Positions 15,328 to 25,153 of a stretch of 44,258 bases of DNA are shown one piece after another. Numbering within the stretch: the first letter of the stretch is position 1; each line of letters opens with the position of its first letter. A program made the position numbers and the translations under genes. The DNA comes from Paraburkholderia guartelaensis. Lineage in GTDB: Bacteria > Pseudomonadota > Gammaproteobacteria > Burkholderiales > Burkholderiaceae. The notes under the pieces are model-generated. The model worked only from the letters and a program-made list of their open reading frames with translations. It searched no databases and had not been told where the DNA came from. Where the stretch lies: assembly GCF_004353905.1 (NCBI RefSeq), contig NZ_SMOD01000054.1, positions 1 through 44,258 of the forward strand. Reading direction: 5' to 3'.

Positions 15328-16689
15328 TCAGAAGCGCGTTTCGCGTGCGGCTCGCAAGAAGGTGTCGAGCAGCGGCGTGCAGTCGAGCAGTTCGGGGCCG
15401 CCCGCGCGATGGAACTCGGGGTGCCACTGCACGCCCACGACGAATGGCGAGCGCCGGTAACGCACCGCCTCGATGAGCCCGTCGCCCGCCGAAACGGCCT
15501 CGACGGTCAGGTCTCGTCCGAGGTTTCTCACGGCCTGATGGTGAATCGAGTTGACGATCGCCTCGCGCCGCCCGGGGAACATGGTCGCGAACGTCGAGCC
15601 CTGCGGGAACGTGACCGCGTGGCGATGCTGGTCGTAGTGTTCGCTCACGTGCACGCCGGCCGTCGGCACGTCGGAAGCGATGTCCTGGTACAGCGTGCCG
15701 CCAAACGCCACGTTGATGAGCTGGCAGCCGCGGCACACGCCCAGCACGGGCTTGCCCGATTCGACGAACTCATGCAGCAGTTCGAGTTCGTACATGTCGC
15801 GCACACGGTCGCCCGGCCATTCGGGGCGCGGCGAGACTTCCGCATACGTCTGCGGCGAGACGTCGGCGCCACCCTGGAGCAGCAGGCCGTCGAGATGCTT
15901 CGCATAGTCGCGCAAGCGGATATTGCTCGGGTGCAGCATCCCCTGGTGCCCGACCGTCGGGATCATGAACACGATGACGTCTCGAGACATCACCCAGTGT
16001 GCGATCGATTCCTCCAGGTATTGCAGCGTCTTGCCGCGCAGCCCTTGTGCACCCGGCTCCGGGTGAAAGATCCGCGCCGAGACGCCAATGCGCAGCGTAC
16101 GCTGCGTGATGCGCTGACCGGCGCGGTCGAACATTTGCCGTGCTCGCGCCACGACGATGCGGCCGAACACCGCCCAGGCCGAATCGCTCGCGCGCAGATA
16201 ACGCGGCGGCTCCGGCGGAATGGCGCCGGGCGGCGGCGGGTGATGTGCCGTAAAGTCGGGCGCCTGGCCGAAGCCGGCGGGCGCTGCACCCGGACGTTGC
16301 GGCGCAGCAGAAGCTGCCGTGTCGCCAGTGCTCGCCGGTTCGGTATGCGGGGCCGGCGCGGGCGCGGATTTGCCGGCCTCGGCGGTTTCGCTGATCGGAA
16401 TACTCGGCGTCGTGCCCGCGGGCGCCTGCTTCGGTAGCTCGCCAGCGGTGGAAGCCGCTGCCGCCTCCCCAGCGCCAGGCGTGACGGTCGATGCGCTTTC
16501 GGGCACATCGGTCGAAGCGCGTTGCGCGGCTTCCCCAGAGGGCGAACCCGTGGGAGAAGCGGAGGGCGATGAAGAGGGGGAACCGGCGGGAGGAGAGGAC
16601 GAGGGCGCGGGGGCGCCGGCAGGACCGGCATCGGCAGGACGGTGTGCGCCGTCAGGGACCTCGGGGTGGTCTGATTTGTTATCGCTCAT
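15328..16689 (-). CDS. Class-I glutamine amidotransferase (peptidase C26, gamma-glutamyl-GABA hydrolase-like) with long disordered N-terminus
   Basis: The gene encodes 453 residues. The C-terminal 255 residues (about 199-453) form a PuuD-like C26 hydrolase with nucleophile C319 in KPVLGVCRGCQLINVAFGG and partners H423 and E425 in VQWHPEF. The usual family length is about 250 residues. The preceding ~160 residues are Pro/Ala/Ser/Thr-rich low complexity (for example PAPSSSPPAGSPSSSPSASP), ending in HHPPPPGAIPPEPPRYL before a short helix-like stretch (ASDSAWAVFGRIVVARAR). No signal peptide is seen. The C26 domain would cleave gamma-glutamyl amides, as in putrescine breakdown, but no puu genes are adjacent. 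Another ATG inside could start a shorter protein. Confidence 0.85.
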   Translation of the reverse strand: MSDNKSDHPEVPDGAHRPADAGPAGAPAPSSSPPAGSPSSSPSASPTGSPSGEAAQRASTDVPESASTVTPGAGEAAAASTAGELPKQAPAGTTPSIPISETAEAGKSAPAPAPHTEPASTGDTAASAAPQRPGAAPAGFGQAPDFTAHHPPPPGAIPPEPPRYLRASDSAWAVFGRIVVARARQMFDRAGQRITQRTLRIGVSARIFHPEPGAQGLRGKTLQYLEESIAHWVMSRDVIVFMIPTVGHQGMLHPSNIRLRDYAKHLDGLLLQGGADVSPQTYAEVSPRPEWPGDRVRDMYELELLHEFVESGKPVLGVCRGCQLINVAFGGTLYQDIASDVPTAGVHVSEHYDQHRHAVTFPQGSTFATMFPGRREAIVNSIHHQAVRNLGRDLTVEAVSAGDGLIEAVRYRRSPFVVGVQWHPEFHRAGGPELLDCTPLLDTFLRAARETRF

Positions 16690-16821
16690 GACGTGGGGTC
16701 AGGCGCGCGGCGCGCGAACGAATGAACAGGCTTTGATTATCCGTCGCACGGCACGCCGCCGCCACCCCCGCACACAATTGCTCACATCCCGTCACACCAG
16801 GGGGCATCGCACACGCCTCGA

Positions 16822-18579
16822 TCAGGCATCCGGCCGCTCGTCGAAGGTCTCGCGCAACGCAATCTGCATCGACGCGTGGATCTTCACGCACCAGCGCCAC
16901 AGCAGCATGGTGAGCGCCGCCGCGCAAACCAGCACGCCGACGAGGAAGCCCGTGGGCGGCAGGATCGTCCCCGAGAGCGCCGCCACGAGCAGGAACACGC
17001 CGAACATCGAGACCACGGGCACCAGTTCCGCAATCACATGACGGATCGCGCGCGTAAAGCGCCCTGCCTTCTCCGGCTGCACGCTCACTTCGGCGAGCAA
17101 CAATGCGAGCGACTGCGTCTTGCGCCACACCGCCACGAGAAACGGCATCGCGAGCACGAGCGCGGCGCTCCAGAGGACGACGCGCTGAATGCGCTCGTCG
17201 GCGATCCAGTGCGCGAGCAACGGTGACGCGTAGCGCGCGCCATACGAAACGCCGATGAAGATCGCCGAGACGAGCGCGAGATTCACGGCAATCTGCACGA
17301 CGATGCGCTTCGTGAGCGAAAAGATCGTGGGTCCGTCCGAGCGCGGCACGAGGCAGCGCAGCCATTGGCTGTACATGCCGAACACGTTCGAGACGGCGGG
17401 TGGCATGGCGCGCGCGAGGCGCTGCGAGAGCGGATCGGCGATGCGGATGAGATAAGGCGTGGTGAGCGTCGTGATGGCCGAGACGGTCACGGCGATCGGA
17501 TAGAGAAACGCGCTCGTCACCTTCAGCGTGAGACCGAGCGAGGCGATGATGAACGAGAACTCGCCGATCTGCGAGACGGTCATGCCCACGCGCATGGCGG
17601 TGCGCCCGTCGCGGCCCGCGAGAAAGGTGCCGAGGCCGCACGACACGAGCTTGCCGAGCACCACGGCAATCGAGATCACGGCGATCGGCCAGGCGTAATC
17701 GACCAGCACGAGCGGGTTGAGCATGAGCCCGATCGTCACGAAGAAGATGGCGGAGAACGCGTCGCGCAGCGGCGCGACGAGATGCTCGATGCGATGCAGA
17801 TGGCGCGACTCGGCCATGACCGCGCCGATCAGGAACGCACCGAGCGCGATCGAATAATCGAGCTTCACGACGAGCAGGCAAAAGCCGAAGCAAAAGCCGA
17901 GCACCGAGACGAGCAGCATCTCGTCGTTGCCCACGCGCGCGATATAGCCGAGCACGCGCGGCACGATCAGGATGCCCGCGAGCAGCGAGACCAGCATGAA
18001 AAGCAGCAGCTTGCCGAGCGTGATGAGCGCGATGCCCGGCGAGAGTTCGCCCGTCTGCGCAATGCCGCCCAGCAGCACGAGCATGGCGATGCCGAGAATA
18101 TCCTCGACGATCAGGATGCCGAACACGAGTTGCGCGAACGGCTCGCGCTTCACGCCGAGATCGGAGAGCGCCTTGACGATGATCGTGGTCGAGGAGATGG
18201 CGAGAATCGCGCCGAGAAACAGCGAATCCATCGTGGCCCAGCCGAACGCGCGACCGATCTCGTAGCCGATCCACAGCATCAGCACGATTTCCGAGAGCGC
18301 CGCGACGATGGCGGTTGCGCCCACCTGGAAGAGCTTGCGCAGGCTGAATTCGAGGCCGAGCGAGAACATCAGGAACACCACTCCGAGCTCGCCGAGCGTC
18401 TGGATGGTCTGCTCGTCGTGAATGAGCTGGAACGGCGGCGTGTACGGCCCGATGATCACGCCCGCCGCGATATAGCCGAGCACGACCGGCTGCTTCAGGC
18501 GATGAAACAGCACGGTGACGACGCCTGCGAGCGCCATCACGACTGCCAGATCCTGAATGAAGCCGATTCCGTGGTGCAT
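16822..18579 (-). CDS. CPA2-family monovalent cation:proton antiporter (Kef-like) without an RCK domain
   Basis: The gene encodes 585 residues. The first ~400 residues match the CPA2 sodium/hydrogen exchanger fold: LKQPVVLGYIAAGVIIGP, GVVFLMFSLGLEFSLRKL, and VFGILIVEDILGIAMLVLLG, where the ED pair resembles an ion-binding site. Kef and YbaL proteins usually continue into a TrkA-N/RCK nucleotide-binding domain. Here no Rossmann GxGxxG is visible, and residues about 400-575 instead contain four or five more hydrophobic segments. The likely role is K+ or Na+ efflux coupled to protons at the inner membrane. The start at 18579 follows AAGGAAAG at about 8 bp. Confidence 0.83.
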   Translation of the reverse strand: MHHGIGFIQDLAVVMALAGVVTVLFHRLKQPVVLGYIAAGVIIGPYTPPFQLIHDEQTIQTLGELGVVFLMFSLGLEFSLRKLFQVGATAIVAALSEIVLMLWIGYEIGRAFGWATMDSLFLGAILAISSTTIIVKALSDLGVKREPFAQLVFGILIVEDILGIAMLVLLGGIAQTGELSPGIALITLGKLLLFMLVSLLAGILIVPRVLGYIARVGNDEMLLVSVLGFCFGFCLLVVKLDYSIALGAFLIGAVMAESRHLHRIEHLVAPLRDAFSAIFFVTIGLMLNPLVLVDYAWPIAVISIAVVLGKLVSCGLGTFLAGRDGRTAMRVGMTVSQIGEFSFIIASLGLTLKVTSAFLYPIAVTVSAITTLTTPYLIRIADPLSQRLARAMPPAVSNVFGMYSQWLRCLVPRSDGPTIFSLTKRIVVQIAVNLALVSAIFIGVSYGARYASPLLAHWIADERIQRVVLWSAALVLAMPFLVAVWRKTQSLALLLAEVSVQPEKAGRFTRAIRHVIAELVPVVSMFGVFLLVAALSGTILPPTGFLVGVLVCAAALTMLLWRWCVKIHASMQIALRETFDERPDA

Positions 18580-18792
18580 AAAGGTCTTTCCTTACAAATA
18601 GCTATCGAGTCTGAGCATGTTACCCGATGCACGGCGTGAGCCAAATCGCACGCAAGGAAAAAAGCCGACCTACAATGATGCGACCCTTGCAGGCGCCGCC
18701 CGCTCTCGGCGCCCGTCGCCGGCGGCCTGGCCGCCTGCTCCGCTGAACTTCGCGCAGCGCGCCGCCGCGCATTGACCGAGTCTTCCGCCGCC

Positions 18793-20172
18793 ATGACCAC
18801 CGCTTTTACCCCGTTCCCTCCCCTCGCCCAGCTCGCGGCCGATCTCGCCGCGGGCCGCACGACGAGCCGCGCGCTCGCCGAGGCCGCGCTCGAACGCATC
18901 GCCGACCCGGCCGGCCAGGGCGCAACCGTCTTCACGCACGTCGATGCCGAGCGCGTGCGCGCCGCCGCCGACGCGCACGACCGCCTGCGCGCGTCCGGCA
19001 CCGTGCTTTCGCCGCTCGCGGGCATCCCCGTCTCGGTGAAGGATCTGTTCGACGTGGCGGGCGAAGTCACGCGCGCGGGCTCCACGGCGCTCGCGAATGC
19101 GGCGCCCGCCAAAGAGGACGCCACGGCCGTCGCGCGGTTGCGCCATGCGGGAGCGGTGCTGGTCGGCCGCACCAACATGAGCGAATTCGCGTTCTCGGGG
19201 CTCGGCTTGAATCCGCACTACGGCACGCCGCTTTCGCCGTGGCGCCGCGGCGTGGCAGGCGATGCGCGCGTAGCGGGCGGCTCCTCCTCGGGCGCGGCGG
19301 CTTCGGTCGCGGACGGCATGGCCGCCGTCGCGCTCGGCACCGACACCGGCGGCTCCATCCGCATTCCCGCCGCGTTCTGCGGCCTCACGGGATTCAAGCC
19401 CACCGCCGGGCGCATTCCAAAAACGGGCGGCGTGCCGCTCTCCCCCACGCTCGACTCGTTTGGCCCGATCGGCAACACGGTGGCGTGCTGCGCACTCGTG
19501 GACCGCGTGCTCGCCGGGCTCGCGCCGCGCGTGCCGGCCGCGCGCCACCTCGAAGGCGTGCGCCTCGGCGTGCTCACCAACTACGTGACCGACGGCGTGG
19601 ACCCCGAAGTCGCGGAAACGATCGATACGGCGCTCAAGCATCTGGATGCGGCCGGCGCGATCGTGAGCGAAGTCCGCTTTGCCGCCTTCGAGCGCTTCGC
19701 TGAGATCAACCGTATCGGCTTCTCGCCGATGGAAGCGTATGCGTGGCATCGCGAGCTGATTGCGAAGCATCGGGACCAGTACGACCCCCGCGTGCTCGTG
19801 CGGATCCTGAAGGGTGAGCACGCTACGGCCGCCGACTATCTCGATCTGATCGCCGCGCGCGCAGCGGTCATGGACGAGGCTGAGGCTACGCTCTGGTCGC
19901 GCTTCGACGCCGTGGTCGCGCCGACCGTCCCGATCGCGCCGCCTCCCGTCGACCCGCTTGCCGCCGACGACGATGTCTTCGCGCGCACCAACGCGCTCGT
20001 GCTGCGCAATCCGAGCGCGTTCAACTTCCTCGACGCGTGTGCGCTCTCGCTGCCTTGCCACCACTACGGCGCAGCGCCGGTCGGGTTGATGCTCGCCGCC
20101 GCGCCCGGGAACGACGATGCGCTGCTCGCCATTGGCCGCGGCGTCGAGGCGGTGCTTGCGCCGCTGCGCTGA
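18793..20172 (+). CDS. Amidase (amidase-signature family, GatA-like)
   Basis: The gene encodes 459 residues. The Ser-cisSer-Lys triad is visible: K83 in GIPVSVKDLFD, cis-Ser S164 in VAGGSSSGAAA, and nucleophile S188 in GTDTGGSIRIPAAFCG. The family hydrolyses amides (and supplies GatA in tRNA amidation), but no gatB/gatC neighbours are present, so this is probably a stand-alone amidase of unknown substrate. The ATG at 18793 is chosen over a TTG at 18772 as the more usual codon close to the first conserved residues. TACAAT at 18671-18676 could be a -10 box. The next gene, dsbB, starts 139 bp downstream. Confidence 0.88.
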   Translation: MTTAFTPFPPLAQLAADLAAGRTTSRALAEAALERIADPAGQGATVFTHVDAERVRAAADAHDRLRASGTVLSPLAGIPVSVKDLFDVAGEVTRAGSTALANAAPAKEDATAVARLRHAGAVLVGRTNMSEFAFSGLGLNPHYGTPLSPWRRGVAGDARVAGGSSSGAAASVADGMAAVALGTDTGGSIRIPAAFCGLTGFKPTAGRIPKTGGVPLSPTLDSFGPIGNTVACCALVDRVLAGLAPRVPAARHLEGVRLGVLTNYVTDGVDPEVAETIDTALKHLDAAGAIVSEVRFAAFERFAEINRIGFSPMEAYAWHRELIAKHRDQYDPRVLVRILKGEHATAADYLDLIAARAAVMDEAEATLWSRFDAVVAPTVPIAPPPVDPLAADDDVFARTNALVLRNPSAFNFLDACALSLPCHHYGAAPVGLMLAAAPGNDDALLAIGRGVEAVLAPLR

Positions 20173-20311
20173 CCTGAGCCGGAATCGCTCAAACAACCCC
20201 TGCGCGCGAGCGAGGACACGTCCGCGCCGCGCGCACCCTTCGCGCTAGAATCCCGTCACGCCGTCGCAGCCGCCTCTACGCTGCGCCAGATAACCCGAAC
20301 GAACGAGCCTC

Positions 20312-20842
20312 ATGAACGACGATAACGCGCTGTTGCGCCGCGAGCGCGGCCTGCTGGTCCTCCTTGGCCTGATCTGCCTCGCGCTTCTTGGCGGCGCCCT
20401 GTACTTCCAGTATGTCGAGCATCAGGACCCGTGCCCGCTGTGTATCCTGGGGCGCTATTTCCTGATCCTGATTGCGGTTTTCGCCTTTCTCGGCGCGCGT
20501 ATGACGAGCTGGCGCGGCGTGCGCGTGCTCGAAGCGCTCGTGGTGCTTTCGGCGGCAGGCGGCGCGGTCGCGTCCGCGAAGCTCGTCTGGGTGCAGGCGT
20601 TCCCCAACTACAGCTGCGGTTTCGACACGCTGCAGCCCATCGTCGATGGCCTGCCGTTTGCACACTGGCTGCCCGGCGTGTTCAAGGTGCAAGGCCTGTG
20701 CGAAACCACCTATCCGCCGACGCTTGGCCTGACCATGCCGGTGTGGTCGCTGCTCGCCTTCGTCATCGTGTTCCTGGCCGTGATCCTGAGTCTGTGGCGC
20801 AACCGGCGCCGCCAGGTGTCGTGGCCCGGCATCCGCCGCTGA
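20312..20842 (+). CDS. dsbB: Disulfide bond formation protein DsbB
   Basis: The gene encodes 176 residues with four membrane spans. It re-oxidises DsbA and passes electrons to quinone. The first periplasmic loop has the redox pair C41-P-L-C44 followed by ILGRY; the second loop has C102-G and C130, giving the expected four functional cysteines. Length is typical. TAGAAT at 20246-20251 may be a -10 element, though no good -35 is apparent. It appears monocistronic. Confidence 0.95.
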   Translation: MNDDNALLRRERGLLVLLGLICLALLGGALYFQYVEHQDPCPLCILGRYFLILIAVFAFLGARMTSWRGVRVLEALVVLSAAGGAVASAKLVWVQAFPNYSCGFDTLQPIVDGLPFAHWLPGVFKVQGLCETTYPPTLGLTMPVWSLLAFVIVFLAVILSLWRNRRRQVSWPGIRR

Positions 20843-21215
20843 CCGGCTAAAGGGCGCCACGAGCCTTTTCAGGCTCCATCACCTATTCCACCGCTTCCGC
20901 CGCCCGGCCATCGGGCGGCCTCCCCCGCCAGCGCGATTCGAGCGTGAGCCTTGCACGGCAGCATCGAATTGCGCACGACTTGCGCACCCTCCCGGCAATC
21001 GAGGCGCGATCGCCGCACGCGACGGCTTTCCATCGCCGTGCGCGCTGTGACGGCGTCATGACCCAAATCACATAACCCCCATCTTGCGGGGGAAATACTT
21101 TCCTGCGGCGAGCGGTGCTATCTTCGGAACTGGATGGCGATCTACGTGCGCGAGGCCGGTGTTGGCGCGCCCCTCTCGTAACGCGCGCCTGATCCGCAAT
21201 GTCCCCGGGTTCACC
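20843..21215. other. Intergenic region upstream of xdhA with several hairpins
   Basis: Inverted repeats here are GAGCC-TTTTCA-GGCTC (20861-20876), GCCGCCCG-GCCAT-CGGGCGGC (20899-20919, an 8-bp perfect stem without a U-run, perhaps a weak terminator for dsbB) and CCCCC-ATCTTGC-GGGGG (21076-21092), which lies in the probable xdhA leader or promoter. No convincing gene is seen. Confidence 0.45.
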
Positions 21216-22772
21216 ATGACAACGCAAACCATCCGCTTCCTCCACCGAGGCGCCGTGCACGAAGTGCGCGACCTGCCTCCCACCCGCACGGTGCTTCAGC
21301 ATCTGCGCGAGGATCTGCACGCCTGCGGCACCAAGGAAGGCTGTGCGGAAGGCGACTGCGGCGCGTGCACGGTCGTCGTGGGCGAACTCGACAGCGAAGG
21401 CCATCTCGCGCTCAAGGCCGTCAACGCCTGCATCCAGTTCCTGCCGACCCTCGACGGCCGCGCGCTCTATACCGTCGAAGACCTGCGTCAGCCAGACGGC
21501 GCACTGCACCCGGTCCAACAGGCAATGGTCGATTGCCACGGCTCGCAGTGCGGCTTCTGCACGCCGGGCTTCGTCATGTCCTTGTGGGCGCTCTACGAGA
21601 ACCAGCCTGCCGGTGCGGGCCTGCCGACCCGCGAGGAGATCAACGAGGCGCTCTCGGGCAACCTGTGCCGCTGCACTGGCTACCGGCCCATCATCGAAGC
21701 GGCGCTGCGCATGTTCGACGAAACCTGCCATGCGCGCGTGGCGCTCGATCGCGCTCGCGTCGAGGCGCAACTGCGCGCGCTGCAGCGCACCGGCACCTTC
21801 GAATATCGCGGCCCCGACGTGCGAGGCGCCGCGCACGGCGAAAGCACGTTCTACGCACCGCGCACGCTCGCAGACTTCGCGACGCTGCGTGCCGCGCATC
21901 CCGACGCGCGCGTGCTCGCGGGCAGCACCGATATCGGCCTGTGGGTCACGAAGCAGTTCCGTGAACTTGGCAACCTCATCTACACCGGCAACGTCGCGGA
22001 ACTGACGACCGTTTCGCGCGACGCCCAGACGCTCACGATCGGCGCGGCCGTCTCGCTCGAAGATGCCTACGCCGCACTCGCCATCGATTACCCCGAACTC
22101 GCGGAACTGTGGGCGCGCTTCGCCTCGCTGCCCATTCGCAACGCGGGCACGCTTGGCGGCAACGTCGCGAACGGCTCGCCGATTGGCGACTCGATGCCCG
22201 CGCTGCTCGCGCTCGACGCCACGCTCGTGCTGCGCCGTGCGGGGCGCGTGCGCACGCTGCCGCTTGCGGCCTTCTACACGGGCTACCAGAAGAACGCGCT
22301 CGAAGCGGGCGAATTCGTCGAAGCGGTCCGCGTGCCCCGCCCCGCGCCGACGCTGCGCTTTCGCACCTACAAGGTCTCGAAGCGCTACGACCAGGATATC
22401 TCGGCGGTGTGCGCGGCGTTTGCACTTGACGTGCGCGAGGATGGCACACTCGCGAGCGCGCGTATCGCCTACGGCGGCATGGCCGCGATTCCGCAACGCG
22501 CCGCGCTTGCGGAAGCCGCGCTCATCGGCTCGCAATGGAACGAAACCAGCGCGCAGCACGCGATGGATGCGCTCGCCACCGACTATCAGCCGCTCACGGA
22601 CATGCGCGCGAGCGGCGCCTATCGCATGAAGGTCGCGCGCAATCTGCTGTGGCGCTGCTGGCTCGAAACGCGCGACGACGCCCCGCTCGCGCTGTGCGAC
22701 GTCAACGCGTTCGCTTTCGCCGAAGGCGACGACGAAGGCCAGGGCTTCGCAGCCGCGGGAGTCACGCCATGA
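21216..22772 (+). CDS. xdhA: Xanthine dehydrogenase small subunit (2Fe-2S and FAD)
   Basis: The gene encodes 518 residues. The plant-type [2Fe-2S] domain shows C43, C48, C51 and C72; the second cluster domain shows C112-x2-C115 and C151-x-C153 (NLCRCTGYRPI). The C-terminal half is the FAD-binding domain, with LAGSTDIGLWVTKQ and NAGTLGGNVANGSPIGDSMP. It carries electrons from the molybdenum subunit to NAD+. The ATG at 21216 is chosen because conserved sequence begins there; the upstream frame extension is non-coding in character. The stop overlaps the xdhB start (ATGA), so the two subunits are translationally coupled. Confidence 0.95.
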   Translation: MTTQTIRFLHRGAVHEVRDLPPTRTVLQHLREDLHACGTKEGCAEGDCGACTVVVGELDSEGHLALKAVNACIQFLPTLDGRALYTVEDLRQPDGALHPVQQAMVDCHGSQCGFCTPGFVMSLWALYENQPAGAGLPTREEINEALSGNLCRCTGYRPIIEAALRMFDETCHARVALDRARVEAQLRALQRTGTFEYRGPDVRGAAHGESTFYAPRTLADFATLRAAHPDARVLAGSTDIGLWVTKQFRELGNLIYTGNVAELTTVSRDAQTLTIGAAVSLEDAYAALAIDYPELAELWARFASLPIRNAGTLGGNVANGSPIGDSMPALLALDATLVLRRAGRVRTLPLAAFYTGYQKNALEAGEFVEAVRVPRPAPTLRFRTYKVSKRYDQDISAVCAAFALDVREDGTLASARIAYGGMAAIPQRAALAEAALIGSQWNETSAQHAMDALATDYQPLTDMRASGAYRMKVARNLLWRCWLETRDDAPLALCDVNAFAFAEGDDEGQGFAAAGVTP

Positions 22773-25153
22773 ACGATCAGGCCGAAGCGCTCGTCATGCG
22801 CCAGCAATCAGGCACCGGGCACGCCCACGAGCGCGCGCTCGGCGCGCCGCTGCCCCACGAATCCGCCGATGCGCACGTGAGTGGCGAAGCGCGCTACACC
22901 GACGACATCCCCGAACTGCACGGCACCGTGCACGCGGCGCTCGGCCTTGCACGCCATGCGCACGCGCGCATCGTCGCGCTGGATCTCGATCGCGTGCGCT
23001 CGTCGCCGGGCGTGCTTGCGGTGCTGACAGCCGCCGACATCCCCGGCGAGAACGACTGCGGCCCGGTCGTGCACGACGATCCGGTGCTCGCGAGCGACGT
23101 CGTGCAATATCTCGGGCAGCCCGTGTTCGCGGTGATCGCCACGAGCCACGAACTCGCGCGCCGCGCCGCGGCCCTTGCTGCCAGCGAAGACGTCGTGCGC
23201 TACGCGCCGCTCGAACCCGTTCTCAGCATCGAAGAGGCGCGCACGCGCCAGCACTACGTGCTGCCGCCGCTGCGTCTCGTGCGCGGCGCGCCCGATGCTG
23301 CGCTCGCCGCTGCGCCGCATCGCCTCGCGGGCACGTTTGCCGTGGGCGGCCAGGAGCAGTTCTATCTCGAAGGCCAGGTGGCCTACGCGCTCCCGCAAGA
23401 GCAGACAGGCATGCTCGTCTACAGCTCGACGCAGCATCCGAGCGAAATGCAGCAGGTCGTCGCGCACCTGCTCGGTTGGCCCGCGCATCGCGTGAGTTGC
23501 GAATGCCGGCGCATGGGCGGCGGCTTCGGCGGCAAGGAATCGCAGTCGGCGCTGTTCGCGTGCGTCGCCGCTCTCGCGGCGCACAGGCTGCAACGCCCCG
23601 TGAAGCTGCGCGCGGATCGCGACGACGACTTCATGATCACCGGCAAGCGCCACGATGCGCTCTACACGTACGAAGCGGGCTACGACGACGCAGGACGGCT
23701 GCTCGGCGCGCGCGTCGAGATCGCGCTGCGCGCGGGCTATTCCGCCGATCTTTCGGGCGCGGTCGCCACGCGCGCCGTATGTCACTTCGACAACGCCTAC
23801 TTTCTTTCGGATGTCGAAATCGTCGCGCTCTGCTGCAAGACGAACACGCAGTCGAACACCGCGTTTCGCGGCTTCGGCGGCCCGCAAGGCGCGCTCGTGA
23901 TGGAGGTGATGCTCGACGAGATCGCAAGGCTGCTGGGCCGCGATCCGCTCGATGTGCGGCGCGCGAACTACTACGGCATCGGCGAGCGTGATGTCACGCC
24001 GTACGGCCAGCGCGTCGAGGACAACGTGCTCGCGCCGCTCACCGACGAACTGCTCGCGTCGAGCCGCTATCATGAGCGCCGCGCGGCCATCGCCGCGTAC
24101 AACCGCACGAGCCCCGTGCTCAAGCGCGGCCTGGCGCTCACGCCAGTCAAGTTCGGCATCTCGTTCAACGTGCCGCATCTGAACCAGGCGGGCGCGCTCG
24201 TGCATGTGTACCGCGACGGCTCGGTGCTCGTGAACCACGGCGGCACCGAAATGGGCCAGGGGCTCAATACGAAGGTCGCGCAGGTCGTGGCGGGCGTGCT
24301 CGGATTGCCGCTCGCACGCGTGCGCGTGAGCGCCGCCGATACCTCGAAGGTCGCCAATACGTCGGCCACGGCGGCCTCCACGGGCAGCGACCTCAACGGC
24401 AAGGCCGCCGAAGACGCCGCGCTCACGATCCGCGCGCGCCTCGCGGCCTTCGCTGCCGCACAATACGGCGGCGCGGCCGAAGACGTCGCGTTCGAAGATG
24501 GCCAGGTGCGCGCGAATGGCAAGGCGCTTGCATTTGGCGAATTCGTCGAACTCGCGTACATGAAGCGTGTGCAACTGTGGTCCGATGGCTTCTACGCCAC
24601 GCCCAAAGTGCATTGGGACGCACGCACGCTCACCGGCCATCCGTTCTACTACTTCGCCTATGGCGCAGCGGTGTCCGAAGTGGTCGTCGATACGCTCACG
24701 GGCGAATGGAAGCTCGTGAGCGCCGATGTGCTGCACGACGCGGGCCAGTCGATCAATCCGGCCATCGATCTCGGCCAGGTGGAAGGCGGCTTCATCCAGG
24801 GCATGGGCTGGCTCACCACTGAGGAGCTTTGGTGGAACCGCGACGGGCGCCTCATGACGCATGCGCCGTCCACCTACAAGATTCCGGCGGTGAGCGACAC
24901 GCCAGAGGCGTTCAACGTGAAGCTCTATCGCAGCGGCGGCAACGACAACGTCGAGCCGACAGTGTTCCGCTCGAAGGCCGTGGGCGAACCGCCCCTGCTG
25001 TTGCCGTTCTCTGTATTTCTCGCGATTCGCGACGCCGTGGGCGCGGGAGTGCCCGAGGCGCGCGAGGCAGCGCCGCTGCGCGCGCCCGCAACGCCCGAAG
25101 CGATTCTCGATGCGCTGGACGCGCTGCGGGAAAACCATCGCAAAATAGACTGA
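22769..25153 (+). CDS. xdhB: Xanthine dehydrogenase large subunit (molybdopterin-binding)
   Basis: The gene encodes 794 residues, the catalytic subunit oxidising hypoxanthine to xanthine and xanthine to urate. Motifs include RRMGGGFGGKESQ (about 250), NTAFRGFGGPQGALV, HGGTEMGQGLNTK, and the catalytic glutamate E740 in SKAVGEPPLLLPFSVF. The start overlaps the xdhA stop. Length and motif order are normal for bacterial XdhB; the protein needs a sulfurated Mo cofactor, for which xdhC follows 118 bp downstream. Confidence 0.95.
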   Translation: MNDQAEALVMRQQSGTGHAHERALGAPLPHESADAHVSGEARYTDDIPELHGTVHAALGLARHAHARIVALDLDRVRSSPGVLAVLTAADIPGENDCGPVVHDDPVLASDVVQYLGQPVFAVIATSHELARRAAALAASEDVVRYAPLEPVLSIEEARTRQHYVLPPLRLVRGAPDAALAAAPHRLAGTFAVGGQEQFYLEGQVAYALPQEQTGMLVYSSTQHPSEMQQVVAHLLGWPAHRVSCECRRMGGGFGGKESQSALFACVAALAAHRLQRPVKLRADRDDDFMITGKRHDALYTYEAGYDDAGRLLGARVEIALRAGYSADLSGAVATRAVCHFDNAYFLSDVEIVALCCKTNTQSNTAFRGFGGPQGALVMEVMLDEIARLLGRDPLDVRRANYYGIGERDVTPYGQRVEDNVLAPLTDELLASSRYHERRAAIAAYNRTSPVLKRGLALTPVKFGISFNVPHLNQAGALVHVYRDGSVLVNHGGTEMGQGLNTKVAQVVAGVLGLPLARVRVSAADTSKVANTSATAASTGSDLNGKAAEDAALTIRARLAAFAAAQYGGAAEDVAFEDGQVRANGKALAFGEFVELAYMKRVQLWSDGFYATPKVHWDARTLTGHPFYYFAYGAAVSEVVVDTLTGEWKLVSADVLHDAGQSINPAIDLGQVEGGFIQGMGWLTTEELWWNRDGRLMTHAPSTYKIPAVSDTPEAFNVKLYRSGGNDNVEPTVFRSKAVGEPPLLLPFSVFLAIRDAVGAGVPEAREAAPLRAPATPEAILDALDALRENHRKID

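Noticed and set aside
17365..18639. A 424-codon plus-strand frame opposite the CPA2 antiporter, very rich in Glu, Arg and His
   Set aside because: The charged low-complexity product mirrors transmembrane-helix codons read on the opposite strand; the antiporter has real motifs.
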